From: Ideonella alba
GTDB lineage: Bacteria > Pseudomonadota > Gammaproteobacteria > Burkholderiales > Burkholderiaceae_C
Assembly: GCF_018069875.1 (NCBI RefSeq)
Contig: NZ_JAGQDF010000012.1
Location: 1-64,000 of the forward strand
Length of the DNA stretch: 64,000 nucleotides
Reading direction: 5' to 3'
Shown here: positions 1 to 8,097 of the stretch, in pieces
Layout of the letters: each line of letters opens with the position of its first letter
Numbering within the stretch: the first letter of the stretch is position 1
The notes under the pieces: model-generated
Databases searched by the model: none
What the model was told of the DNA's origin: nothing
What the model saw: the letters and a program-made list of their open reading frames with translations, nothing else
Program-made: the position numbers and the translations under genes

Positions 1-1
1 T

Positions 2-46
2 CGCTTGGCCGAAGTCAAGGAGGAGGCCGCAGGCCGGGGGACATGA
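2..46 (+). CDS. Possible C-terminal tail of a gene entering from the left edge
   Basis: The second forward frame reads a short charged peptide (RLAEVKEEAAGRGT) ending in TGA at 44-46. It looks like a plausible protein tail, but fourteen residues cannot identify a family, and the reading may be chance. If real, the gene converges on the BLUF gene. Nothing recognisable lies between it and 125. Confidence 0.25.
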   Translation, partial: RLAEVKEEAAGRGT

Positions 47-124
47 GGACAAGCGAACTCCCCCTCGGCCGCCGCGCTAGACAGCCGCAGTCAGCCCAAC
101 GACCGGTCAGGGCAGCGAGCCGAT

Positions 125-550
125 TCAGCCCTGTCCCATGATCGCCGCGCCAGCGACCAGTTCGTCGAACAAGGCCACGGTGGCGGCGCCAGACACCGCG
201 AACGGATCCAGCCGCGCGCATTCGTTGTACTTGATCAGCACGGCGGGGTTCAGGCGGCTCATGTTGACCTGGCCCATCGCCCAGCCGGCGAAGCGGCGCT
301 CGTTGATCTCTTCGTAGGCCAGCAGCGTGACCTCTTCGTGGCGCGCATCGCCGCAGATGCGGCGGTACAGCGCATTGACCTGCGAGCGGCCGCCTTCAAG
401 CACCTGGATGAACAGGCCGCCGGAGCAGCACAGCACGCCGGTGATCCCGTTCTCGGGGTTGCGGCGGGCAGAGGTGCGCAGGATCGCCGCCAGCTCCTCC
501 TGGTCCACCGCGGTGGCGGCGCGGCTGGCGTACATCAGGCGGACGAGCAT
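125..550 (-). CDS. BLUF-domain blue-light sensor protein
   Basis: This is a 141-residue single-domain BLUF (blue light using FAD) protein. From the ATG at 550 the conserved flavin-contacting residues sit where short BLUF proteins carry them: Tyr7, Asn31 and Gln49 (in FIQVLEG), followed by Trp90 and Met92 near the last strand. The GITG turn at 35-38 is also present. About 45 residues follow the core as a C-terminal helical cap, and no output domain is attached, so signalling must act through a partner. The start was chosen at MLVRLMYASR because an upstream in-frame ATG would lie inside folE and add non-BLUF sequence. Only 2 bp separate it from the folE stop, so the two are probably co-transcribed and translationally coupled. 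Confidence 0.9.
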   Translation of the reverse strand: MLVRLMYASRAATAVDQEELAAILRTSARRNPENGITGVLCCSGGLFIQVLEGGRSQVNALYRRICGDARHEEVTLLAYEEINERRFAGWAMGQVNMSRLNPAVLIKYNECARLDPFAVSGAATVALFDELVAGAAIMGQG

Positions 551-552
551 GG

Positions 553-1299
553 TCAGTCTTTCTTGCTGAGCAGCGACAGGAACTCGCGGCGCAGATCGGG
601 GTTCTTCAGGAAGGCGCCGCGCATCACGCTGTTGGTCATCGCGGAGTCGTTGTCCTTCACACCGCGCCACTGCATGCAGAAGTGGTCAGCTTCCATGACG
701 ATGGCCAGGCCGTCGGGCTTCACGCGTTCCTGCAGCGCGTCGGCCAGCATGATCACGGCTTCTTCCTGGATCTGCGGGCGGGTCATGATCCAGTCGGCGA
801 TGCGCGCGTACTTGGACAGGCCGATCAGGTTGGAGTGCTCGTTGGGCAGCACGCCGATCCAGATCTTGCCCAGGATCGGGCACATGTGGTGCGAACAGGC
901 GCTGCGCACGGTGATCGGGCCGACGATCATCAGCTCGTTCAGGCGCGAGATGTTCGGGAACTCGGTGACCTCGGGCATCGGCTGGTAGCGGCCGCGGAAC
1001 ACCTCTTCGATGAACATCTTGGCCACGCGCTTGGCCGTCTCCTGGGTGTTGTGGTCGCTCTCGGTGTCGATCACCAGGGCCTTGAGCACATCGGCCATCT
1101 TGGCCTGCACCTCGGCGCGCAGTTCCTTCAGTTCGCCCTCGCGGATGAATTCGGCGATGTTGTCGTTGGCGTGGTAGCGACGGTCGGCGCCCACCAGGCG
1201 GTAGCGGATGCGCTCGGAGGCGGGCAGCCGGGACAGGTCGTCCTCGCCCAGGATCAGTCGGGGAGGGCGGTTGCGGAGGTCGGGGTCGGTCTGGGCCAT
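553..1299 (-). CDS. folE: GTP cyclohydrolase I (type IA)
   Basis: Converts GTP to 7,8-dihydroneopterin triphosphate, the first step to tetrahydrofolate and tetrahydrobiopterin. The 248-residue product carries the zinc-binding CSHHMCP segment, the GLSKYARI helix, the RPQIQEE motif and the distal Cys of DHFCMQWRG, all in the order seen in bacterial type IA enzymes. The first 45 or so residues are a longer N-terminal extension than in E. coli FolE. Start at MAQTDPDL (ATG at 1299), behind the purine-rich stretch aggagactg; upstream in-frame codons give low-complexity sequence. It reads away from rsmB, whose start lies 80 bp off, and is followed at once by the BLUF gene. Confidence 0.95.
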   Translation of the reverse strand: MAQTDPDLRNRPPRLILGEDDLSRLPASERIRYRLVGADRRYHANDNIAEFIREGELKELRAEVQAKMADVLKALVIDTESDHNTQETAKRVAKMFIEEVFRGRYQPMPEVTEFPNISRLNELMIVGPITVRSACSHHMCPILGKIWIGVLPNEHSNLIGLSKYARIADWIMTRPQIQEEAVIMLADALQERVKPDGLAIVMEADHFCMQWRGVKDNDSAMTNSVMRGAFLKNPDLRREFLSLLSKKD

Positions 1300-1379
1300 C
1301 GGGCAGTCTCCTGTCTGGAGGCCCATTGTGGGGCTTCGCGCGCAACCCTGCTGGCAGCGGGCCTGGGTAGACTGCACGG

Positions 1380-2705
1380 GTGAACGCGCCCCACCCGTCG
1401 CCCCCGCTGTCGCGGCTGCTTGAACTGACCGCCGATGCCGTGGCCGCCGTGCTGGCCGGCCGCTCGCTGACCGATGCCCTGGCCGCCTGCGCGGCGCCGG
1501 CCCGCCCGGGCGTGCAGGCCTTGTCGTTCACCGTGATGCGCCGGCTGGGCGCGGCCCAGGCCGTGCGTGCCCGTCTGGCCCCGAAGGCGCCGCCGCCGGT
1601 GGTGGATGCGCTGCTGTGCAGCGCCATCGCGCTGCTGTGGCCCGACGATGCGCCGCCCTACCCGGACCACACGCTGGTCGACCAGGCGGTGACCGCGGCG
1701 CGCCGCAAGGTGCCGGCGGCCAGCGGCTTCCTGAACGCGGTGCTGCGTCGCTTCATCCGCGAGCGTGCGGCGCTGGTGCAGGAGGTCAGCCACGAACCGG
1801 TGGCGGCCTGGAACCACCCGCTGTGGTGGATCGAGCGCCTGCGTCACGACTGGCCCGGCCACTGGACCGCGCTGCTGCAACAGGCCCAGCAGCGCCCGCC
1901 GATGACCCTGCGGGTCAACCGCCGCCACGGCACCCGTGACACCTACCTGGCCCGGCTGCAGGCCGCCGGTCTGGCGGCCCGCGCGATGCCCGACAGCCCC
2001 GACGCGGTGCTGCTGGCCCAGCCGGTGGGCGTGGAGCAACTGCCCGGCTTCGCGCAGGGCGATGTCTCGGTGCAGGACCTGGCGGCCCAGCGTGCCGCGC
2101 CGCTGCTGCTGGGCGCCGGCCTGGCGCCGGGGGCCCGGGTGCTGGACGCCTGTGCCGCGCCAGGGGGCAAGACCGCCCACCTGCTGGAGTGTGCCGACCT
2201 GGACCTGCTGGCGCTGGACACCGATGCCGCCCGCCTGTCCCGGGTGGACGACACGCTGCGCCGCCTGGGCCTGGCGGCCCGGACCCAGGCCGCCGATGCC
2301 CGCCGCCCCGCCAGCTGGTGGGACGGCCAGCCCTTCGACGCGATCATGCTGGACGCGCCCTGCAGCGGCTCGGGCGTGGTGCGCCGCCACCCCGACATCC
2401 GCTGGCTGCGCCGGCCCGAGGACATCGCCGCGCTGGCGGCGGTGCAGGCGGAACTGCTGGAGGCCCTGTGGCCGCTGCTGGCGCCGGGCGGGCGCCTGCT
2501 GTACGCCACCTGCTCGATCTTCCGGGCCGAAGGGGATGCCCAGATTGACGCATTCTTGCAACGCCACGGGCCCGGCGGCGCCCGTCTGGAGGCCCTATCG
2601 CCGGGCCATCTGCTGCCGCTGCCCGACAATCGGGCCACCGTGACCGAGGCCTCGCCGGCCGACGGTTTCTACTACGCCCTGTTGTCGAAGCCGCGCGCGC
2701 CCTGA
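1380..2705 (+). CDS. rsmB: 16S rRNA (cytosine-967-C5)-methyltransferase RsmB
   Basis: Methylates C5 of C967 in 16S rRNA using S-adenosylmethionine. The 441-residue protein has a helical NusB-like RNA-binding N-terminal domain (about residues 10-140) and a Rossmann methyltransferase domain. SAM motif DACAAPGGKT lies near residue 255, the motif IV Pro-Cys pair (LDAPCSGSG) near 325 and the catalytic-Cys motif YATCS near 376. The start is GTG at 1380. It heads the conserved betaproteobacterial order rsmB-DUF4390-ntrY-ntrX; only 3 bp separate its stop from the next start. Confidence 0.95.
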   Translation: MNAPHPSPPLSRLLELTADAVAAVLAGRSLTDALAACAAPARPGVQALSFTVMRRLGAAQAVRARLAPKAPPPVVDALLCSAIALLWPDDAPPYPDHTLVDQAVTAARRKVPAASGFLNAVLRRFIRERAALVQEVSHEPVAAWNHPLWWIERLRHDWPGHWTALLQQAQQRPPMTLRVNRRHGTRDTYLARLQAAGLAARAMPDSPDAVLLAQPVGVEQLPGFAQGDVSVQDLAAQRAAPLLLGAGLAPGARVLDACAAPGGKTAHLLECADLDLLALDTDAARLSRVDDTLRRLGLAARTQAADARRPASWWDGQPFDAIMLDAPCSGSGVVRRHPDIRWLRRPEDIAALAAVQAELLEALWPLLAPGGRLLYATCSIFRAEGDAQIDAFLQRHGPGGARLEALSPGHLLPLPDNRATVTEASPADGFYYALLSKPRAP

Positions 2706-2708
2706 CCG

Positions 2709-3350
2709 GTGGCGGCGGCGCCTGCCCCGAATTTCGCGCCCGTGCCCACCACTGCGGTCCGATCCCTGCCCACCCTCTGGCTGAGGCGCGCCGTGCGTCT
2801 GGCCGGGCGCATGGCACTGCTGCTGCTGGTGGGGCTGGCGGGGCTGCTGCTGAGCAGCCGCGGGGCCCTGGCGCAGACGGTGGAGCTGCCGGTCTTCGAC
2901 ATCGCCCGCCAGGATGGCGCGCTGGTGCTGGACTTCCAGGCCCGACCGGTGTTGAGCCGGGCCGTGGAAGACGCCATGCTCAAAGGCGTGCCGCTGTACT
3001 TCGTGGCCCAGGCCACGGTGCTGCGGCCGCGCTGGTACTGGCGCGACGAGCGCGTGGCCCGCGCCACCCGCACCTGGCGCCTGTCCTACCAACCGCTGAC
3101 CGGCCAGTGGCGGGTCAGCCTGGGCGCGCTGGGCCAGACCGTGGGCAGCGCGGCCGAGGCCCTGGCCATCGTCTCGCGTGCCAGCGGCTGGCGCATTGCC
3201 GAGCCCGGCGAGATCGAACCCGGCGAGCGCTACCAGGTCGAGTTCAGCTTCCGTCTGGACAACACCCAGCTGCCGCGGCCGATGCAGCTGGACCTGGCGG
3301 CGCAGGCCGACTGGCGTCTCTCGGTGGAGCGCAGCGTCCGCCTGGAGTGA
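2709..3350 (+). CDS. DUF4390 family membrane-anchored/exported protein
   Basis: A 213-residue protein of the DUF4390 type that sits between rsmB and ntrY in betaproteobacteria. A hydrophobic segment (about residues 36-52, rich in Leu, ending near ALAQT) looks like a signal anchor or signal peptide, with a beta-rich exported domain after it. Function is unknown; the fixed position beside the NtrY kinase suggests a link to that sensor. The start used is GTG at 2709; ATG at 2811 would place the hydrophobic segment at the N-terminus and is a real alternative. Confidence 0.8.
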   Translation: MAAAPAPNFAPVPTTAVRSLPTLWLRRAVRLAGRMALLLLVGLAGLLLSSRGALAQTVELPVFDIARQDGALVLDFQARPVLSRAVEDAMLKGVPLYFVAQATVLRPRWYWRDERVARATRTWRLSYQPLTGQWRVSLGALGQTVGSAAEALAIVSRASGWRIAEPGEIEPGERYQVEFSFRLDNTQLPRPMQLDLAAQADWRLSVERSVRLE

Positions 3351-3363
3351 ACGGCCCGGCCCC

Positions 3364-5625
3364 ATGAAGCTCACCACCCGCTGGGGCATCGCGCTGCTGC
3401 TGACGGCCAGCCTGGGTCTGGTGCTGGCCTTCGTGCTGTCGCTGCTGGCCCAGGGCCCCACGCGCTACGAGCGCCACTTCGTCTGGCTGTTCTGGATCAA
3501 CGTGGCCGCCGCGGCGCTGCTGGTGGTGGTGCTGGCCGTCACCGCCACGCGGCTGGCGCTGCGCATGCGCTCGGGCAAGTTCGGCAGCCGGCTGCTGCTG
3601 AAGCTGGCGGCCATCTTTGCGCTGGTGGGGGTGGTGCCCGGCGGCGTGATCTACACCGTGAGCTACCAGTTCGTCTCGCGCAGCATCGAGGCCTGGTTCG
3701 ACACCCGCGTGGACGACGCGCTGCGCGCCGGCCTGGCGCTGGGCAAGGGCACGCTGGAAGCGCTGTCCGAGGACCTGAGCACCAAGACGCGGCTGGCGGC
3801 CGAGCGCCTGTCCGAAGCGCGCCGCGTGCCCGACGGCCTGGGCCTGGAGCGCCTGCGCGAACAGCTGGGCGTGCAAGAAGCGGCGCTGATCGGCGGCGCC
3901 GGCCAGGTGCTGGTGGCGGCCGGGCCCGGCGTGGCCATCTCGCCGGAGCGGCCGGCGTCCACGCTGCTGCGCCAGGCGCGCCAGCAGCCCTCGATCAGCG
4001 TCATCGAAGGCCTGGAGGAGGACGATCCTGCCACCGCCGGCCGCGCCCGCATCCGCGCGATCGCCCAGGTGCCCAGCGCCAGCCTGGCGCTGGTGGGCGA
4101 CGAGGAGCGCTTCCTGATGGTGGTGCAGCCGCTGCCCGAGGTGCTCACCCGCAATGCGCTGGCGGTGCAGGCCGCCTACCGCGAGTACCAGGCGCGCAGC
4201 CTGGCCCGCGAGGGCCTGCGCCGCATGTACATCGGCACGCTGACGCTGGCCATGGTGCTGGCGGTGTTCGGGGCGGTGCTGCTGGCGGTGCTGCTGGGCA
4301 ACCAGATCGCCCGGCCGCTGCTGCTGCTGGCCGAGGGCATGCGCCAGGTGGCGGCCGGCGACCTGGGGGCCAAGCCGGTGTTCGCCTCGCGCGACGAACT
4401 GGGCGGCCTGACGCGCAACTTCGCCGCCATGACCGAACAGCTGGGCAGCGCGCGCGAACAGGCGCAGCGCAGCCTGCGCCAGCTCGAGAACGCCCGCACC
4501 CGGCTGCAGACCATCCTGGACAACCTCACCGCCGGCGTCATCGTGTTCGACCGCGAGGGCCGCATCGACACCGTCAACCCCGGCGCCACACGCATCCTGC
4601 GCGCGCCGGTGTCGGCCGGCGTGGGCCGCCCGTTGGCCGAGGTGCCCGGGCTGGCGGCGCTGGCCGCATCGGTGGACCAGCGCTTCAGCCAGCACCACCA
4701 CAACCCCGAAGAGGGCGAGCGCGACCAGTGGCAGGACGCCTTCGAGCTGTCGGTGGGCGACGCCGGCGCCACGCTGACGCTGCTGGTGCGCGGCGCCATC
4801 CTGCCGCCGGGGCCGGCGCGGCTGATCGTCTTCGACGACATCACCGAGGTGGTCTCGGCCCAGCGCGCGGCGGCCTGGAGCGAGGTGGCGCGCCGCCTGG
4901 CGCACGAGATCAAGAACCCGCTCACGCCCATCCAGCTCAGCGCCGAGCGCCTGCAGCACAAGCTCGAGGCCAAGCTCGACGAGCCCGACCAGGCCATGCT
5001 GGCGCGCTCGGTGGCCACCATCGTCGCCCAGGTGCAGGCGATGAAGCAGCTGGTCAACGAGTTCCGCGACTACGCCCGCCTGCCCTCGGCCAACATGCAG
5101 CCGCTGGACCTGAACGCGCTGGTGGCCGAGGTGCTGGCGCTCTACGGCGATGAGCAGGACCAGGGCCGGCTGCAGGCCCAGTGCGACCGCGCGCTGCCGG
5201 CCATCCAGGGCGACGCCACCCAGCTGCGCCAGGTGGTGCACAACCTCGTGCAGAACGCGCTGGATGCGGTGGCCGGCCGCGAGGACGGCCGCGTGGTGGT
5301 CAGCACCGACCAGCCGCCGCAGGAAACCGGCCGCCCGGCCATCGTGCGGCTGCGCGTCACCGACAATGGCCCGGGCTTCGCCGACAAGGTGCTCAAGCGC
5401 GCCTTCGAGCCCTACATGACCACCAAGACCAAGGGCACCGGACTGGGTCTGGCGGTGGTCAAGAAGATCGCCGACGAACACGGTGCGCGCGTGCGAATCG
5501 TCAACCTCGGGGCATCCGGCGACGACGCCGCGCCGGCAGGTGCGCAGGTTTCGTTATCATTTTCAGGTTTGACGGACGTCGGCGCCACGGCGACGGCGCC
5601 GGATCGGCCCGCGACAAGGCCTTGA
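3364..5625 (+). CDS. ntrY: NtrY-type membrane sensor histidine kinase
   Basis: A 753-residue sensor kinase. Several N-terminal membrane segments (about residues 8-28, 42-62, 78-98) precede a periplasmic or extracytoplasmic region, another membrane segment near 290-310, a HAMP linker, and a PAS domain (TILDNLTAGVIVFDREG). The phosphoacceptor H-box RLAHEIKNPLTPIQLS places His at about residue 514, and the HATPase domain ends with a DNGPGF N/G box and GTGLGLAVV. It starts at ATG 3364, 13 bp after the DUF4390 gene. The neighbouring ntrX-like response regulator is its expected partner. NtrY/NtrX pairs act in nitrogen and redox control in proteobacteria; the signal here cannot be read from sequence. 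Confidence 0.92.
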   Translation: MKLTTRWGIALLLTASLGLVLAFVLSLLAQGPTRYERHFVWLFWINVAAAALLVVVLAVTATRLALRMRSGKFGSRLLLKLAAIFALVGVVPGGVIYTVSYQFVSRSIEAWFDTRVDDALRAGLALGKGTLEALSEDLSTKTRLAAERLSEARRVPDGLGLERLREQLGVQEAALIGGAGQVLVAAGPGVAISPERPASTLLRQARQQPSISVIEGLEEDDPATAGRARIRAIAQVPSASLALVGDEERFLMVVQPLPEVLTRNALAVQAAYREYQARSLAREGLRRMYIGTLTLAMVLAVFGAVLLAVLLGNQIARPLLLLAEGMRQVAAGDLGAKPVFASRDELGGLTRNFAAMTEQLGSAREQAQRSLRQLENARTRLQTILDNLTAGVIVFDREGRIDTVNPGATRILRAPVSAGVGRPLAEVPGLAALAASVDQRFSQHHHNPEEGERDQWQDAFELSVGDAGATLTLLVRGAILPPGPARLIVFDDITEVVSAQRAAAWSEVARRLAHEIKNPLTPIQLSAERLQHKLEAKLDEPDQAMLARSVATIVAQVQAMKQLVNEFRDYARLPSANMQPLDLNALVAEVLALYGDEQDQGRLQAQCDRALPAIQGDATQLRQVVHNLVQNALDAVAGREDGRVVVSTDQPPQETGRPAIVRLRVTDNGPGFADKVLKRAFEPYMTTKTKGTGLGLAVVKKIADEHGARVRIVNLGASGDDAAPAGAQVSLSFSGLTDVGATATAPDRPATRP

Positions 5626-5659
5626 CCCCGGCCGAAAGACCGCGCAGCGCAACCCACCC

Positions 5660-6382
5660 ATGGCAACCATTCTTGTAGTCGACGACGAAATGGGCATTCG
5701 TGCCCTGTTGTCGGAAATCCTCACGGACGAAGGTCACTCGATCGAGCTGGCCGAGAACGCCGTGCAGGCCCGCTCTGCGCGCGAGCGCATGCGCCCCGAC
5801 CTGGTCCTGCTCGACATCTGGATGCCCGATGTGGACGGCATCACGCTGCTCAAGGAGTGGGGCGCCACCGGCCTGCTCAACATGCCGGTGATCATGATGA
5901 GCGGCCACGGCACGATCGACACCGCGGTCGAGGCCACCAAGTACGGCGCCATCGCCTTCCTGGAAAAGCCGATCACGCTGGCCAAGCTGCTGCGCGCCGT
6001 GGAGCAGGGCCTGGCCCGCGCCCCGGCCCGCGCGCCCGGCGCCGCGCCCGCCACCCCCGCGCCACCGGTGGGCGGCCCGATCCGCGGCGTGCTGGCCGAG
6101 CCCGCGCTGACCGTGGAAGCCGCGATGACCGGCGGCCTGGGCCTGCCGGTGATGCAGGTCGACCTGGGCCCGCAGGCCGAGCAGAGCTTCGACCTGGACC
6201 GCCCGCTGCGCGAGGCCCGCGACGCCTTCGAGAAGAGCTACTTCGAGTTCCACCTGGCGCGCGAGAACGGCAGCATGACCCGCGTGGCCGAGAAGACCGG
6301 CCTGGAGCGCACCCACCTCTACCGCAAGCTCAAGCAGCTGGGCGTGGACCTCTCACGCAACAAGCGCGGTAGCGGCGCCTGA
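5660..6382 (+). CDS. ntrX: Short NtrX-like response regulator lacking the AAA+ domain
   Basis: A 240-residue response regulator with receiver residues DD8-9, phosphoacceptor Asp52 (LVLLDIWMPD), Ser/Thr of MMSGHGT and Lys of FLEKP. After a Pro/Ala-rich linker (about 120-145) comes a Fis-type helix-turn-helix near the C-terminus (FEFHLARENGSMTRVAEKTGLERTH region). The roughly 230-residue sigma-54-interacting AAA+ domain of canonical NtrX is absent, so it should not activate sigma-54 promoters by ATP hydrolysis and may act as a plain repressor or activator. It lies 34 bp behind ntrY. Confidence 0.88.
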   Translation: MATILVVDDEMGIRALLSEILTDEGHSIELAENAVQARSARERMRPDLVLLDIWMPDVDGITLLKEWGATGLLNMPVIMMSGHGTIDTAVEATKYGAIAFLEKPITLAKLLRAVEQGLARAPARAPGAAPATPAPPVGGPIRGVLAEPALTVEAAMTGGLGLPVMQVDLGPQAEQSFDLDRPLREARDAFEKSYFEFHLARENGSMTRVAEKTGLERTHLYRKLKQLGVDLSRNKRGSGA

Positions 6383-6391
6383 AGCCCGTGC

Positions 6392-6397
6392 TATACT
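6392..6397 (+). promoter_or_regulatory. Candidate -10 element of the tRNA-Phe promoter
   Basis: TATACT stands 54 bp before the mature tRNA and just after the ntrX stop, in an otherwise GC-rich context. No convincing -35 hexamer is visible 17 bp upstream, so the call rests on the -10 alone. Confidence 0.4.
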
Positions 6398-6450
6398 GCT
6401 GGACTTCGCTGACCCGGCCCAGCCGGTGACGCGGCAGAGACACAGAAAAA

Positions 6451-6526
6451 GGCCTGGTAGCTCAGTTGGTAGAGCAGCGGATTGAAAATCCGCGTGTCGG
6501 TGGTTCGATTCCGCCCCAGGCCACCA
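6451..6526 (+). tRNA. tRNA-Phe (GAA)
   Basis: A 76-nt cloverleaf with acceptor stem GGCCTGG/CCAGGCC, encoded CCA end, D-loop AGTTGGTAGA, anticodon GAA at 6484-6486 in the loop TTGAAAA, and T-arm loop TTCGATT. The stems pair fully by eye. It reads for phenylalanine. A hairpin terminator follows 42 bp downstream. Being a tRNA beside accessory genes, its 3' end is also a possible integration site, although no duplicate 3' end was found in the window. Confidence 0.97.
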
Positions 6527-6567
6527 AGATAAAAGCGAAGTGCGACAAGCACTTGGTGCAGCAGATC

Positions 6568-6591
6568 AGCCCGGCCAGTCCGGGCTTTTTT
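6568..6591 (+). terminator. Rho-independent terminator after tRNA-Phe
   Basis: A 7-bp perfect stem AGCCCGG/CCGGGCT with a 5-nt loop is followed by a run of T at 6586-6591. It ends the tRNA transcript ahead of the DUF488 gene. Confidence 0.85.
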
Positions 6592-6682
6592 GCGCCTGAT
6601 TGAAAAGCCGTCCGCGTGCTGCCTTTCCTCATGCGCATCCCGCAGGCGCGTTGTACGCTGCGATGACCGCAGAACCAGACCC

Positions 6683-7165
6683 ATGGCCAACACCGCGCTC
6701 TACACCTTCGGCTACGAAGGCCTGACCATCGAGGCGTTCATCGAACGCCTGCTGCAGGCCCGCGTCCAGCTGATCGTGGATGTGCGCGAGCTGCCCTTGT
6801 CGCGCAAGAAGGGCTTTTCGAAGACGGCTTTCCGCGAAGCCCTGGCGGCCGCAGGCATCGAGTACGAACACCGCCCGGCTCTCGGGTGCCCCAAGCCTGT
6901 CCGCGATCGCTACAAGGCGGATGGCGACTGGCAGGCCTACACGCGCAGCTTCCTGGCCTACCTGTCCAGCCAGAAGGCCGAAATCGATGACCTGAGCCGC
7001 TCAGCGCTCGCCCAGCAGGCCTGCCTGGTCTGCTTCGAGGCCGATTTCGGCCTATGCCACCGCACCTACGTGGCCCGGGCAGCGCACGCGGCCGGCGCGC
7101 CTGCTGTGCGCCATCTGTCCGCTAGAACAGTGGTTGCTGACGCGCCAGCGCGTCTGGCAGCCTAG
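6683..7165 (+). CDS. DUF488 family protein
   Basis: A 160-residue DUF488 (COG5483-like) protein. It opens with the typical LYTFGYEGLTIEAF strand and has the VDVRELPLSRKKGFSK segment and the C-terminal CLVCFEADFGLCHR Cys/His segment of the family. The biochemical role is unknown. ATG at 6683 begins the domain exactly. The gene runs head-on into an unknown gene on the other strand, the two 3' ends overlapping by 44 bp. Codon use looks somewhat less GC-biased than in the flanking operons, which together with the neighbouring tRNA suggests acquisition. Confidence 0.85.
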   Translation: MANTALYTFGYEGLTIEAFIERLLQARVQLIVDVRELPLSRKKGFSKTAFREALAAAGIEYEHRPALGCPKPVRDRYKADGDWQAYTRSFLAYLSSQKAEIDDLSRSALAQQACLVCFEADFGLCHRTYVARAAHAAGAPAVRHLSARTVVADAPARLAA

Positions 7166-7946
7166 GCGGGTACAGCACGCTGACGATCAGCCACTGCTTG
7201 GGAAAGCGGTGGATGGTGCCCATCAGGAACAGCACATCCTTCTCGCTGAACTCGGTCACGAACTTCTGGCGGAACGCGGCCTGCCAGTCGGGCCGGCGAT
7301 GCACGTTCCAGTACAGCGCGCCAGCCTCCCAGTCCACCAGCTTGTGCCTGTGCTCGCTCATGCCCGACGCTGTCTCGCAGACGTAGCGGTAATGGAAATC
7401 GAAAGGCAGCTTCTTCAGCGTCTTCAACGAGCGCTGATCCTCCACCGCATCGAACAGGCTGCCTTGCTGTTGCTCCTGCATCAGCTTGGCTTTCTCGTCA
7501 TCCGTCCAGTTCGGGTTCTCCACGGTTCTGATGTCCAGCCCCAACAACCGCGCCGGCCGCACCAGGCCCAGCGTCACGCCGCGTGACTCGCGGGCCGCCT
7601 CCAGATCGGTGAATGAGGCGAAGACCGGCGCGGCCTTGATCGCATCGCGTCGCGCGATCCAGTGATCCCGCGTCGGCAGCGGCTCACCATCAAGCTCGAT
7701 CGTGTCTACCGACATCCGATGACTTTCCGGCCGGGCGTCGTCCTGTGCCCGGCGCACGCGCGCGCTGATCCATTGCCACTTGCGGAACTGCTGCTCGTCC
7801 TCGACGAGTCTGAACGGCACCGGGAACAAGCGCACGAGGTGGCCGTTTTCCGACATGCCGGCCACGCAGGACGTCTCGACGTAGCGAGCGCTGGGTGAGG
7901 GGTAAGTCTTGCAGAGGATCAGGATGCGCTGGTGGTCTGTGGCCAC
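7122..7946 (-). CDS. Uncharacterised protein facing the DUF488 gene
   Basis: A 274-residue soluble protein that I do not recognise. It begins with a hydrophobic strand (ILILCKTYPSPS) and contains RYVETSCVAGM, SWI-like basic segments (WISARVRRAQDD), a Gln-rich stretch (KLMQEQQQGSLFD) and a C-terminal core (DVLFLMGTIHRFPKQW, LIVSVLYPPRL). There are no signal peptide or membrane segments. The start is GTG at 7946, chosen because AGGGAGA stands 5 nt upstream. The tail-to-tail overlap with the DUF488 gene suggests the two travel together, but whether they form one system is inference. Confidence 0.75.
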   Translation of the reverse strand: MATDHQRILILCKTYPSPSARYVETSCVAGMSENGHLVRLFPVPFRLVEDEQQFRKWQWISARVRRAQDDARPESHRMSVDTIELDGEPLPTRDHWIARRDAIKAAPVFASFTDLEAARESRGVTLGLVRPARLLGLDIRTVENPNWTDDEKAKLMQEQQQGSLFDAVEDQRSLKTLKKLPFDFHYRYVCETASGMSEHRHKLVDWEAGALYWNVHRRPDWQAAFRQKFVTEFSEKDVLFLMGTIHRFPKQWLIVSVLYPPRLPDALARQQPLF

Positions 7947-8018
7947 TTGAGTCTCCCTGGCTTGTCCTGGCGGCGGACCGGTTCTCAGGCCTTGTCTGCC
8001 AGAGACTGCCCCGCGATG

Positions 8019-8048
8019 AAAAAAAAGGGCCAGGCATGCGCCTGGCCC
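8019..8048 (-). terminator. Rho-independent terminator of the secreted Pro-tailed protein gene
   Basis: A 9-bp perfect stem GGGCCAGGC/GCCTGGCCC with a 4-nt loop is followed on the minus strand by eight T. It lies 50 bp beyond the stop at 8098. Confidence 0.88.
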
Positions 8049-8097
8049 TGCACACAGCCCGCCTACCCGCGAGCTGTTACGCCTTGCTCTGCCCTGA

